From: an uncultured Oscillospiraceae bacterium
GTDB lineage: Bacteria; Bacillota; Clostridia; Oscillospirales; Acutalibacteraceae
NCBI GenBank assembly: GCA_900540275.1
Contig: UQFO01000014.1
Span: forward strand, 1 to 54,527
Length of the DNA stretch: 54,527 bases
Reading direction: 5' to 3'
In this document: piece by piece, positions 17,298-25,924 of the stretch
How positions within the stretch are numbered: position 1 is the stretch's first letter
Layout: each line of letters starts with the position of its first letter
The notes under the pieces: model-generated
Databases searched by the model: none
What the model saw: only the letters and a program-made list of their open reading frames with translations
Told to the model about the DNA's origin: nothing
Position numbers and translations under genes: made by a program

Positions 17298-19058
17298 TTA
17301 GAACAGGTTGTTAAGAAAATCGTCCAGGCTTCCGCCTCCGGTATTGCCGTCGCCCCTGCCGGAATAGCTGTCGTTTCCATTGCTGCCGAATCCGTTACTG
17401 TTATCCGTGCTGGAATCGCCGCCAGCCGCCGGAACGCTTTCTTCCAGCTTCAGGCTCAGCTCGCCCGTCTGGCCGCCGCGGCTTACCTTGACCTTGGCCG
17501 TGTCGCCTACCGAAAGGGATTTCAACGCCTTGTTGATTTCGTCGGTGGTATTTACCTGCGTACCATTGATAGAAACAATCCTGTCGCCGCGCTGGAAGCC
17601 CGCGCTTTCCGCGCTGGAGCCGGAGTTGACACTCAGGACATAGACGCCCGTTTCATTGACGCCGTACATCATGGCCATCTGCTCGGATGTAATATCGAGC
17701 AGGGACATTCCCAAATCTATCTGCCCCCTGACATAGCCGTACTGCGTCAGGTCGTCGAGCACGTCTGTCACCTGGCTGACCGGAATCGCAAAGCCCAGGC
17801 CCTCGATTTCCGTTCCGGTGGATTTTGCGACCACAAGGCCTATGAGCTCGCCCTTTGAGTTGAACATACCGCCGCCGGAGTTGCCGGGGTTGATGGCCGC
17901 GTTCGTCTGGAGCAGGTTCATAGAAACGCCGTCAATCGTAAGGTCGCGGTTGAGTGCGCTTACGATGCCGTCTGTGACGGTTCCGCCAAGCTGTCCGAGC
18001 GGGTTGCCGATGACAACAGCCTTTTCGCCGACCTTAATGGAATCGGAATCGCCGAACACCACCGGGGTAAGGCCGCTTTCTTCTATTTTAAGCAGTGCCA
18101 CATCGACCACAGGGGAAGCCGTACCGATAAGCTTTGCGGTATAGCTTTTGCCGTTTTTCAGCGTAACGGTGATTTTCGACGCGCCGTCTATGACATGGTT
18201 ATTCGTAACGATATAGCCGTTTTCCGAAACGATGACGCCGCTGCCCGCGCCGGATTCAATATACTGCTGCGCAAAGCTTCCGGTTTTTACTACCTCGGTT
18301 GTGATTTCGACAATGCTGTTTGCTGTCTTTTCCGCTATTTGCTCCGTCGTCATCGCGTCGCCTTCGCTCTCAGTGGCGCCGGAGGCCGTGTTGATGACCT
18401 TCTGGATAGTAAGGCCGCTTCCGGAGGGAAGCACGCCGCTTTCCGTCAGGTTATCCGCAAGCCATCCGCCGCCGAACCCGACGACTCCGGCCGCGAGTAT
18501 CCCAACCGCCATCATCCCGGCAACAAAGCCGCGCGTGGCCTTCTTTTTTTCCTTCTTCGGCTTTTTCTGCTTGCCGCCCTGCGCCGTATAGGGCGTTGTC
18601 ATAATGGTGCTGCCGCCGGGCTGTGCGTATGGGCTCTGGTAAGTACCGTAACCCTGCTGCGCTGTGCCGGCTGTATTGCTGCCGTCGTAATAATTATACT
18701 GGTAAGAGGCAGCGTCCTGCTCCGGCGTTTGTTCCGCCGCCTGCTGCTGTTCTTCCTGCTTTGCCGGCTCATTGTACAGGTAGCTTGTACTGTTGTAGCC
18801 GCTGTAAATGTTTTCCGGCTGCGCTGCGTCCGCACGGCCTGTATTTTCTGTGGAGGAATAGGAACCGGAGCCGCTGCCTCCGTCCGGCATATAGAAGCTT
18901 TGCTGTGACGCGTGCCTCTGCGCCGCCTGTTCTGCTTCGGATGGCGCGGCCTGCATAGGGTCTTCAAAATGGCTGCTGTATGTTTCGTGCTCGTTCGTGG
19001 GAATGCTGTTTTCATGGTTTTCGTTTCCGCCGAAAGGCTCGTAAGGATTGTTGTTCAT
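17298..19058 (-). CDS. Membrane-anchored HtrA/DegP-type serine protease with PDZ domain
   Basis: 586 residues. The N-terminal 170 residues are disordered (Ser, Gln, Tyr, Asn rich), then a basic stretch KKPKKEKKKATRG and one membrane helix (about 174-195), so the protease faces outside. Trypsin-like domain with His in VTNNHVIDGA (about 288), Asp in PVVDVALLKIE (about 317) and Ser in NPGNSGGGMF (about 393). One PDZ domain (about 450-540, with ESAGFQRGDRIVSINGT). The tail is Ser/Gly/Asn rich, contains an RGD tripeptide and ends LDDFLNNLF. Surface protein quality control is the usual role. Shine-Dalgarno GGAGGTCAT. It is divergent from ferritin; no regulatory site could be assigned with confidence in 19059-19269. 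Confidence 0.94.
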   Translation of the reverse strand: MNNNPYEPFGGNENHENSIPTNEHETYSSHFEDPMQAAPSEAEQAAQRHASQQSFYMPDGGSGSGSYSSTENTGRADAAQPENIYSGYNSTSYLYNEPAKQEEQQQAAEQTPEQDAASYQYNYYDGSNTAGTAQQGYGTYQSPYAQPGGSTIMTTPYTAQGGKQKKPKKEKKKATRGFVAGMMAVGILAAGVVGFGGGWLADNLTESGVLPSGSGLTIQKVINTASGATESEGDAMTTEQIAEKTANSIVEITTEVVKTGSFAQQYIESGAGSGVIVSENGYIVTNNHVIDGASKITVTLKNGKSYTAKLIGTASPVVDVALLKIEESGLTPVVFGDSDSIKVGEKAVVIGNPLGQLGGTVTDGIVSALNRDLTIDGVSMNLLQTNAAINPGNSGGGMFNSKGELIGLVVAKSTGTEIEGLGFAIPVSQVTDVLDDLTQYGYVRGQIDLGMSLLDITSEQMAMMYGVNETGVYVLSVNSGSSAESAGFQRGDRIVSINGTQVNTTDEINKALKSLSVGDTAKVKVSRGGQTGELSLKLEESVPAAGGDSSTDNSNGFGSNGNDSYSGRGDGNTGGGSLDDFLNNLF

Positions 19059-19269
19059 AAGATGACCTCCGTTCGTTTTTTAAAGTACCGCTTTGAAAGC
19101 CGTACTGGATTTTTGTAGCCGCTTTGTTTTTGCTGTGACTATATCTTACCCATTGTTCATGTCGGAAGTTTGAAAATGAAATGAAAGATTGCTTAACTTA
19201 ATGCGAACAAATTATGAATTGGGCCGAATGCTTTTCTTCTTGAACAATAGGCGTTTCTCCGACGTAAGC

Positions 19270-19298
19270 TTGTATCTTTTGCCGAAGGATGGTATAAT
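19270..19298 (+). promoter_or_regulatory. Ferritin promoter
   Basis: TTGTAT, 17-base spacer, TATAAT, then about 70 bases of leader to the ferritin start. The rest of the 311-base divergent gap (19059-19369) shows no gene. Confidence 0.7.
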
Positions 19299-19369
19299 AA
19301 CGGCATGCCGTATAAGGGGTTATCCCGCGCGGACGCATAAAGATTCATGAAAGACACGGGGTGTTTGAT

Positions 19370-19882
19370 ATGTTGAATGAAAAAGTAGCAAAGCTTTTAA
19401 ACGAACAGATTACGAAGGAATTCTATTCCGCTTATCTTTATCTTGATTTTTCCGTCTATTATTCCGAGCAGAGCCTCGACGGCTTTGCAAACTGGTACAA
19501 GGTGCAGGCGCAGGAAGAGCGCGACCACGCCATGCTGTTTGTCCAGTACCTGCTCAACAACGGCGAAAAGGCCGGGCTTGAAACGATTGACAAGCCGCAG
19601 TGGACGGCCGATGGACACATGGCGCCGCTTAAGGCGGGCCTTGAGCACGAGCGGTACGTGACGGGCCTAATCCACAATATCTATGACGCCGCTTATGAAG
19701 TACGCGATTTCCGCACGATGCAGTTCCTCGACTGGTTTGTCAAGGAGCAGGGCGAAGAGGAAAAGAACGCGGAAGACCTGATAAAAAAGATGGAGCTGTT
19801 CGGTACCGACCCGAAGGGCCTTTACCTGCTCGACAGCGAGCTCGCGGCGCGCGTTTACACCGCGCCGTCGCTTGTGCTCTGA
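19370..19882 (+). CDS. Non-heme ferritin
   Basis: 170 residues, four-helix iron-storage ferritin. Ferroxidase ligands are seen as Glu in QITKEFYSAYLYLD, Glu and His in AQEERDHAML and Glu/Gln in FVKEQGEEEKN. It oxidises and stores iron and protects from oxidative damage, in the cytoplasm. GTG 19361 is also in frame, but ATG 19370 has GGGGTG at 6 bases distance and matches family N-termini (MLNEKVAKLLNEQ). It is a single-gene unit with its own promoter and terminator. Confidence 0.95.
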   Translation: MLNEKVAKLLNEQITKEFYSAYLYLDFSVYYSEQSLDGFANWYKVQAQEERDHAMLFVQYLLNNGEKAGLETIDKPQWTADGHMAPLKAGLEHERYVTGLIHNIYDAAYEVRDFRTMQFLDWFVKEQGEEEKNAEDLIKKMELFGTDPKGLYLLDSELAARVYTAPSLVL

Positions 19883-19904
19883 TTTTGCGTTCCATATAAA
19901 ATAA

Positions 19905-19940
19905 ACCGCTCCCGGCTGTTTTATGCCTGCCGGGGGCGGT
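19905..19940. terminator. Bidirectional terminator between ferritin and the dockerin protease
   Basis: ACCGCtCCCGGC pairs with GCCGGGgGCGGT, followed by TTTTCTTTTTTT on the plus strand. The genes on either side are convergent. Confidence 0.85.
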
Positions 19941-19967
19941 TTTCTTTTTTTGTTTCAGTTTTGTTTG

Positions 19968-22310
19968 TCAGGAAGACATATAGTTCTGGATAGCAAGCAC
20001 GTCCGCCGTGCCGACTGCTCCGTCCTTGTTGAAGTCGGCGGCAATTTTCTGCTCCTCTGTGAACGTTATCTTGCCCGCAAGGTAGTTCTGTATCATCAGC
20101 ACGTCCGCCACGCTGACAATTCCGTTTTGGTTTACATCGCCCAGGATAACCGTTTTTGTGGCGGCGGTAAAGTACCATGTTCCGGCAACGACGTTTGAAT
20201 TGTTTGAAACCGCCGTGCAGCGCAGCTTTTTGCCGAAATCGGCGCTCGCTACTGTATAAGAGGCGTTCGTCGCCCCTGTAATTTCTCCCCATTTTCCGGT
20301 GCTTTCGTTGTACCGCTCCCACTGGTAGCGGATGCCGTAGCCTACATCTGACGGGTAGGAGTCGGAGTATTTAAGGCTGGCTGTCAGCTTTTCCCCCACG
20401 GCAGGGATTCCCGTAAGCGTCTGCCCTATCACGCTCGTCTGCGGGTTAACCGTGTAGATTACGTCTGTACTGTCGCTGAAAGAGAGATGCAGGGTAGTCG
20501 GGTAATTGCGCGGCAGGCTTGACAGGAAACTGTTCTGGAAGGTAATGGAATCGCCGGAAAGCGTGTAATCCCTGTCTTGCAGGAGGACGCTTCCGTCGTT
20601 TTTCTGGATGCTATGGAGCAGGTTGCCGTTTGAAATGATTTCCGCGGTCAGCGCGGTACCCCGATAGATGCGGTTTGTCGGATTTATTTTGGAATTTTCA
20701 ATGCCGCTGTCCCGCTTTTTCAGCACTGGGCGGATGCAGAAGTTACTTTTTATTATGGATTCTTGAGCCGTCACATCTTCCCACTTTTCCCCAAGGTACA
20801 CGTAGCTTTCCCCTTCGTTACAGGAGGCGCTGTAATATGGGCCGTCTGCTTCATAAAATAACCGTATCCATTTCAGTTGATTTGGCGTATAGCCGACGAT
20901 TACCGCGTATTTCCCCGCGTTTGAGGGAAGTATGTACGGCGGAGCGCTGATTTCGACTGTTTTATACCCCTGCGCCGTTACCGGTCCGCTCGCGAGCGGC
21001 CTATCGTTTGGTGAAGGGGTCGGCAGGGTTCCGTCCGCGTTGAGCGGCTTGATATAAACATAATACCAACAGCCCGGGGATTCTTCCGGGGGACCTGCGT
21101 AAAACATCACCTTGCTTATCTGCCCGTATTCATCGGCAAGCTCTGAAAAATCGTAAACGTTCGCGGTATAAATCATTTTCTGCGAGATTTGAGTATATGT
21201 TCTGCTGCTTTCTATCGGCATAAAATCGTGCGACAGCATTTTTTCGTCCTGATTTGCGGGCTCCACGCCCGTGATGGCAACGGGAAAGTTCATTTTATTA
21301 TTGTTGAAATATTTATCCTCATAGGAGACCCAGAAATAGCCGTCCTCCCCAAAGCCTGTGCCATAGCTGTTTTTAACCAGCCACGCGCCGTTATGCTCCG
21401 GCTGGCGGCTGAACTTTGTTTTTGAAAAGTCATCGTCCCAGCCGACGACGGTGACGGCATGGTTCGGCGGGATATCCTTAGGCGGAGAAACGCCCGGCTG
21501 CTTGTCTATTTGATAGACGTTCAGGGCATTGTAAATTTTGTTATAATGGTCGCTGCGCTGCGACATATAGAGGTCCGCGCTGACCGCGCCGAACCTTAAT
21601 ATATAATCCTTGATTTTACTGATTTCGACCTCTTCCGTGTCGGTCACATGGATGCGGCCGCGCGCGTCCATGTTCTGCGGCCAGTTTAGGCCAAAATCAT
21701 CCTTGTAGGGGACGTCCTCTGAAGAAACAGGCGCCTGCCAGGTGACGTTCCGTACATTTAAAATCGGCTCGTTCCAGTTTGTCAGGTACGCGAGCGCCAT
21801 CGGCATGTTGCCCGCAATATCCGCACTTCTTGTATAATATCCTTTTTGACTTAGAAGTCCATTTTGTTTTCTTAATTCGTCGCTCAAAACAAACCGCATG
21901 TGCTGCTCTGAAAAGGCCTGCTTACGCCCGGTGAGGCGCGTTGCGGCCGCCTCAAGGCAGGCGTTTGCCGTAAACGCCCAGCAAACGCCTAAATTCCCCT
22001 GTTTTTTGGCTGGCGTAAGCCACCCGCCGCCGCGCGGGTCATAAAAAGAGATAGCCGTACCGACATAGCCCTCGTCGTCGGCATACGACGGCGTGACCGC
22101 CCGCGGGACGACGCCGCCGTATTGTGCGGTGTCCCCGTTTTTATAGTCTTCCAGGTACTGCAGATATTCCGGCGTATAATTATTTTCAGAACTGTCAACC
22201 AAAACCGCCTCGCTGCTGCCCGCTTGTACTGTCGAAGCGTTGGCGCACACACCAGCCGTCCCAGTGACGAGCAGAAACATGGCCATTAAAAAGGTAATCC
22301 ACTTCCTCAT
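19968..22310 (-). CDS. Secreted papain-family (C1) protease with lectin-like, Ig-like and dockerin modules
   Basis: 780 residues. Signal peptide MRKWITFLMAMFLL..GVCANA. The C1 peptidase core has Cys in GNLGVCWAFTANAC (about 110), His in NHAVTVVGWDDD (about 285) and Asn in LVKNSYGTGFGEDGYFW (about 313). A beta-rich domain (about 365-510, with VMFYAGPPEESPG) resembles the lectin-like domain found in such proteases. An X2-like module (about 540-620) and an Ig-like module (about 625-715) follow. The C-terminal type I dockerin has DVNQNGIVSVADV and DFNKDGAVGTADV. It is probably attached to a scaffold at the surface; its target is unknown. It follows the small dockerin gene by 24 bases on one transcript. 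Confidence 0.92.
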   Translation of the reverse strand: MRKWITFLMAMFLLVTGTAGVCANASTVQAGSSEAVLVDSSENNYTPEYLQYLEDYKNGDTAQYGGVVPRAVTPSYADDEGYVGTAISFYDPRGGGWLTPAKKQGNLGVCWAFTANACLEAAATRLTGRKQAFSEQHMRFVLSDELRKQNGLLSQKGYYTRSADIAGNMPMALAYLTNWNEPILNVRNVTWQAPVSSEDVPYKDDFGLNWPQNMDARGRIHVTDTEEVEISKIKDYILRFGAVSADLYMSQRSDHYNKIYNALNVYQIDKQPGVSPPKDIPPNHAVTVVGWDDDFSKTKFSRQPEHNGAWLVKNSYGTGFGEDGYFWVSYEDKYFNNNKMNFPVAITGVEPANQDEKMLSHDFMPIESSRTYTQISQKMIYTANVYDFSELADEYGQISKVMFYAGPPEESPGCWYYVYIKPLNADGTLPTPSPNDRPLASGPVTAQGYKTVEISAPPYILPSNAGKYAVIVGYTPNQLKWIRLFYEADGPYYSASCNEGESYVYLGEKWEDVTAQESIIKSNFCIRPVLKKRDSGIENSKINPTNRIYRGTALTAEIISNGNLLHSIQKNDGSVLLQDRDYTLSGDSITFQNSFLSSLPRNYPTTLHLSFSDSTDVIYTVNPQTSVIGQTLTGIPAVGEKLTASLKYSDSYPSDVGYGIRYQWERYNESTGKWGEITGATNASYTVASADFGKKLRCTAVSNNSNVVAGTWYFTAATKTVILGDVNQNGIVSVADVLMIQNYLAGKITFTEEQKIAADFNKDGAVGTADVLAIQNYMSS

Positions 22311-22334
22311 ACTTTCATCTCCCGTTCTTTACAT

Positions 22335-23171
22335 TTAAATTAACTTTCCCTCATCAATTAACGGATTATAATCTCTTTCATTAAGCGAAATCAATCCAGT
22401 GCTAGCGAAAAATATATCCACACCAGCAATGTATTTCTGCATCATGATAACATTTTCTGTTGTAATGGTTCCCGCCTTCCCGTTGCCAAAATCAGCAACA
22501 ATTATTTGTGACGAGTTCATCGGGACAGCCTTTGCGAGATACTTCTGCAGGTACAGCACGTCCGCCACTTCAACCCTTCCACTTCCGTTGACGTCGCCCG
22601 TCACCTGGTTGCTTTTGCATAATGTATTGTAGGCCGCGCGCAGCGCAAAATACGCGCCCGTTACGGAGTCGTCGTCCGGGGCTAAAAGCACATTCGCCGC
22701 TAACTGCCGCGCCGCGCAGAATTCCCGCCACATCCGCTCCGGATAATAACGGGAAAGATAGCCCTCCGTGCCGTTTTCTTCCCCTTTTACCGCATCGTAT
22801 AATTCCCGCAGTGGGAGAACGTCTACTTTCAGGCCGTCATACGCCGCTTCAAGATTATCATAAACGTCCTGAAGCTCCTCTACAGAGGTGCCTTCCCATA
22901 CATATGGGTCCATGTACTTCTTTGCGTTATCGAGCTGGACGTCCAAATCATACAATGTCTGAGCCGTATAAATTGAGTCGCCCGGCCTTCCCATTGCCGG
23001 GAATTTCTGGCTACCCATTCTATACAGGTCTTCCATATTGTTGTAAAGCCGCTGTCTTATCTGCTGTTCCTCCTGTTCCTCATCCGTATACGCGGACGCG
23101 CCCATTACCGCCGTACCCATAAGCAGGCACAGGCATAGCAGTAAGGCAATTGTTTTTTTCAGTTTTTTCAT
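22335..23171 (-). CDS. Small secreted dockerin protein with FIVAR-like helical repeats (copy B)
   Basis: 278 residues from MKKLKKTIALLL, 9 bases downstream of GAGG; an ATG 9 bases earlier abuts the site and is less likely. After the signal peptide comes TDEEQEEQ, then two helical segments (about 75-115 and 150-190; VDALR-type pattern ALRAAYNTLC) resembling FIVAR modules. Dockerin at about 200-260: the first loop DVNGSGRVEVADV is intact, the second (DFGNGKAGTITTENV) carries an irregular spacing. No catalytic domain is seen. Very similar to copy A at 23296-24144, so a recent duplication. It could be a binding or spacer component on a cohesin scaffold. Confidence 0.85.
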   Translation of the reverse strand: MKKLKKTIALLLCLCLLMGTAVMGASAYTDEEQEEQQIRQRLYNNMEDLYRMGSQKFPAMGRPGDSIYTAQTLYDLDVQLDNAKKYMDPYVWEGTSVEELQDVYDNLEAAYDGLKVDVLPLRELYDAVKGEENGTEGYLSRYYPERMWREFCAARQLAANVLLAPDDDSVTGAYFALRAAYNTLCKSNQVTGDVNGSGRVEVADVLYLQKYLAKAVPMNSSQIIVADFGNGKAGTITTENVIMMQKYIAGVDIFFASTGLISLNERDYNPLIDEGKLI

Positions 23172-23239
23172 GCATGTCATCCTCTTTCTTTTGTTTTTTT
23201 ATGTTACCGGCTCTTTGGAACCGGATGATATATGAACCA

Positions 23240-23271
23240 GCAGCCAGCAGGAGGGTAATCCACTTCCCTAT
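23240..23271 (-). pseudogene. Relic of the 5' end of a C1 protease gene
   Basis: On the minus strand the sequence after copy A repeats the junction between copy B and the protease: TCATCAATTA-type gene end, GTTCTTTACATT, a Shine-Dalgarno (AGGAGATGAAAGT), then ATA GGG AAG TGG ATT ACC instead of ATG AGG AAG TGG ATT ACC. The start codon is lost (ATG to ATA) and similarity fades after about 10 codons. It marks where a second protease gene began before deletion, or the endpoint of the duplication. Confidence 0.7.
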
Positions 23272-23295
23272 ACTTTCATCTCCTGTTCTTTACAT

Positions 23296-24144
23296 TCAAA
23301 TCAGCTTTCCTTCATCAATTAAAGCATTTTTATCAAATAACCGTATATCACTTAAATTCCAACTATGTAATTTCTCTTCATAGCCTGCAAGATACCTTTG
23401 AATTTTCATAACATCTTCCATCGTAATTTGGCAAGTATACAAGTCATTCAAATTTGCCACCGTCCTTTGTGAAGAATTCATCGGGACAGCCTTTGCGAGA
23501 TACTTCTGCAGGTACAGCACATCCGCTACTTCAACGTAACCGTTTCCATCAATGTCACCCGCCACCTGATGGCTTTTGCATAATGTATTATAGGCCGCGC
23601 GCAGCGCGAAGTACGCGCCCGTTACGGAGTCGTCGTCCGGGGCTAAAAGCACATTCGCCGCCGTTTGGCGCGCCGCGCAGAATTCCCGCCAGATGCGTTC
23701 GTTATAATACCATATGGCGGTAAGCCCTCCCGTGCCGTTTTCTTCCCCTTTTACTTTATCATACAGCTCCTGCAAAACGTCCGCCCTTACCTTCAGCCCG
23801 TCATATGCCGCCTTCAGGTCGTCATAAACACCCTGAAGCTCTTCCACTGGGCATAATTCCCATATAATCCCACTGCTCAGGTTCATGTAATTCCACGCGT
23901 TTTCAAGCTGGACGTTCAAATCATACAATGTCTGAGACGTGTAAATTGAGTCGCCTTCCCTTCCCATCGCTGGGAATTTTTGCTCGCCCATACTATATAA
24001 ATCTTCCGTATCGTTATAAAGCCGCTGCCTTATCCGCTGTTCCTCCTGTTCCTCATCCGTATACGCGGACGCGCCCATTACCGCCGTACCCATAAGCAGG
24101 CACAGGCATAGCAGTAAGGCAATTGTTTTTTTCAGTTTTTTCAA
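23296..24144 (-). CDS. Small secreted dockerin protein with FIVAR-like helical repeats (copy A)
   Basis: About 282 residues, paralogue of the gene at 22335-23171, with nearly identical signal peptide and dockerin loop 1 (DIDGNGYVEVADV). The second dockerin loop reads NLNDLYTCQITMEDV and has lost most calcium-ligand positions. Start: TTG at 24142-24144, 8 bases after GGGG and matching the MKKLKK start of copy B; the GTG at 24153 overlaps the ribosome site. It is first in the operon behind a strong promoter. No enzyme domain is seen. Confidence 0.83.
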   Translation of the reverse strand: MKKLKKTIALLLCLCLLMGTAVMGASAYTDEEQEEQRIRQRLYNDTEDLYSMGEQKFPAMGREGDSIYTSQTLYDLNVQLENAWNYMNLSSGIIWELCPVEELQGVYDDLKAAYDGLKVRADVLQELYDKVKGEENGTGGLTAIWYYNERIWREFCAARQTAANVLLAPDDDSVTGAYFALRAAYNTLCKSHQVAGDIDGNGYVEVADVLYLQKYLAKAVPMNSSQRTVANLNDLYTCQITMEDVMKIQRYLAGYEEKLHSWNLSDIRLFDKNALIDEGKLI

Positions 24145-24194
24145 TATAAACACCCCTTTTTATTTTTTAAATCCTGATACATTTTTCTATATTT

Positions 24195-24223
24195 ATTTTA
24201 ACCCTTTATTTATACCATGTCAA
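24195..24223 (-). promoter_or_regulatory. Promoter of the dockerin operon
   Basis: Minus strand: TTGACA (24218-24223), 17-base spacer, TAAAAT (24195-24200). About 50 bases of leader precede copy A. Confidence 0.8.
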
Positions 24224-24381
24224 TTTAATTCATGTCACCATATTGTGACGATATTTTACATTAATTGTTTTTTATTATCTCAATTTCCCTGTAATTTTGC
24301 CGTCTTGCTTTTATATTTGAGGTTTTACCGGCAGAAAGCACGTAAGCTGGCGCTATCTTTAAAAAACGTGGTTTTATTTCC

Positions 24382-24452
24382 CGACCATATGTTCTATTAT
24401 CCCATTGACCAGCACGAACAAAAGTTCTATAATCATTATAAACATTTGTTCG
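24382..24452. promoter_or_regulatory. Three LexA (SOS) boxes upstream of dinB
   Basis: Against the Gram-positive consensus CGAAC-N4-GTTCG: CGACCATATGTTCT (24382-24395, 12/14), CGAACAAAAGTTCT (24415-24428, 13/14), TAAACATTTGTTCG (24439-24452, 12/14). The middle box fills the promoter spacer and the third covers the expected transcription start. Confidence 0.85.
24405..24433 (+). promoter_or_regulatory. dinB promoter
   Basis: TTGACC, 17-base spacer, TATAAT. The spacer is occupied by an SOS box, so LexA should block polymerase binding. Confidence 0.88.
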
Positions 24453-24468
24453 ATTGGAGATGCCTGCT

Positions 24469-25716
24469 TTGTCCAGAACTATTTTGCACAGCGACTGCAA
24501 CGCCTTTTACGCGTCTGTGGAATGCCTAATAAACCCGCGCCTGCAAAGCTATTGCGTCGCCGTATGCGGGGACGTCCAGGCACGCCACGGCATCATCCTG
24601 GCCAAAAACCAAAACGCCAAGGAATTCGGCGTAAAAACGGGTGAGCCGATTTGGATGGCAAAGAAAAAATGCCCGCAGCTCGTTACGGTACAGGCCGACT
24701 TCGCGCGCTATCTGGAATTTGCAAAACGCGTGCGGGAAATTTATTTGGAGTACACCGACCGGGTAGAGCCGTTCGGGCTGGACGAGGCATGGCTCGACGT
24801 AACCGGAAGCGCCCGCTTGTTCGGGAGCGGGAAAGCTATTGCCGAGGAAATAAGGCGGCGCGTCAGGGAAGAAATAGGCATTACGGTAAGTATCGGCGTA
24901 AGCTTCAATAAAATATTTGCAAAGCTCGGCAGCGACTATCAAAAGCCGGACGCGGTCACGGTAATCTCCAGGGACAACTTCCGGGAGATAGTATGGCCGC
25001 TGCCTTCAGGCGAGCTTTTGTATGTCGGCCCCGCTACAAAAAAGAAGCTCGCCGCAATGGGGATTTACACAATTGGAGATGTTGCGCGCTGCAGGCAGGA
25101 GCTGCTGCGCGGCAATCTCGGAAAATGGGGCGACTGGCTTTACACCTTTGCAAACGGGCTGGACGCCTCCCCCGTCGCCCGCTACAGCGAAATACCGCCG
25201 CCCAAATCGATTGGCAACTCCGTGACCGCCCCGCGCGACCTGAAAACGCTCGACGACGTGAAGATTATTTTCAGCGTCCTGTGCGACAGCGTATGCCGCC
25301 GTATGCGCGAGCAGGGGCTGCGCTGTAAAACGGTAAGCATCCATATCCGGGACAACGAGCTGCACACCCTGGCGCGCCAGTGCCGGCTTGACCGCGACAG
25401 CAGTATTACAAAGGATATTACAGACGCCTCTATGCGCCTTTTTCAAGAGCATTACCACAAAAAGCAAGCCATACGGAGCCTTGGGGTAAGCGTTTCTGAT
25501 TTTACGCGGTGCGCGCAGGGCGTGCAGCTCTCTTTTTTCGGCGGCGATGAAAAGGAGCGCGTACGCCGGGAACAGCTTGACGATACGGTGGACCATTTAA
25601 AGGAACGTTTCGGCGCCTGCGCCATATGCCCCGCCCTGCTTTTAAAGGACCGGCTGCTTTCCGGCTTCGACCCAAAATCGGACCATATCATCCATCCGGT
25701 TGGCTATTCTTTTTGA
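24469..25716 (+). CDS. dinB: Y-family DNA polymerase (DinB/Pol IV type)
   Basis: 415 residues. Palm-domain acidic residues: Asp in HSDCNAFYASVE (about 9) and the DE pair in GLDEAWLDVTG (about 103). A helix-hairpin-helix region (VGPATKKKLAAMGIYTIGDV) and little-finger domain follow (IRSLGVSVSDF). It copies damaged DNA. Start: TTG 24469 with GGAG 9 bases upstream gives MSRTILHSDC, the usual N-terminus of this group; ATG 24460 directly abuts GGAG and TTG 24454 has no site. The promoter has three SOS boxes, so it is a damage-induced translesion polymerase. It stands alone. Confidence 0.93.
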   Translation: MSRTILHSDCNAFYASVECLINPRLQSYCVAVCGDVQARHGIILAKNQNAKEFGVKTGEPIWMAKKKCPQLVTVQADFARYLEFAKRVREIYLEYTDRVEPFGLDEAWLDVTGSARLFGSGKAIAEEIRRRVREEIGITVSIGVSFNKIFAKLGSDYQKPDAVTVISRDNFREIVWPLPSGELLYVGPATKKKLAAMGIYTIGDVARCRQELLRGNLGKWGDWLYTFANGLDASPVARYSEIPPPKSIGNSVTAPRDLKTLDDVKIIFSVLCDSVCRRMREQGLRCKTVSIHIRDNELHTLARQCRLDRDSSITKDITDASMRLFQEHYHKKQAIRSLGVSVSDFTRCAQGVQLSFFGGDEKERVRREQLDDTVDHLKERFGACAICPALLLKDRLLSGFDPKSDHIIHPVGYSF

Positions 25717-25838
25717 TAAACAAATAACAATCGAATTATTGGTATTTTTTATTTATTAATTTTAAACAGTTGTAGATTTAAAAATATAGTTAATCGTACA
25801 AATTTACAAAAACATTTCAATATAAACGTTTTATTATA

Positions 25839-25866
25839 TTGACTTTATCTATATTTGTAGTATAAA
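25839..25866 (+). promoter_or_regulatory. Promoter of alpha-amylase 1
   Basis: TTGACT, 16-base spacer, TATAAA, with an A/T-rich region upstream. A near-palindrome around AACG at 25821-25834 lies just before the -35 and is a weak candidate catabolite-response element. The leader (25875-25920) is repeated before amylase 2. Confidence 0.7.
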
Positions 25867-25924
25867 ATAAAAAAGAAGGGTATTTTGCAAAACACATCCA
25901 AAAAACAAAAACAGGAGGTAGATT

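Noticed and set aside
17274..17858. 194-codon plus-strand frame with GAAAGAGG before its ATG
   Set aside because: Almost entirely antisense to the PDZ and protease domains of htrA, which has clear catalytic motifs; the translated protein resembles nothing.
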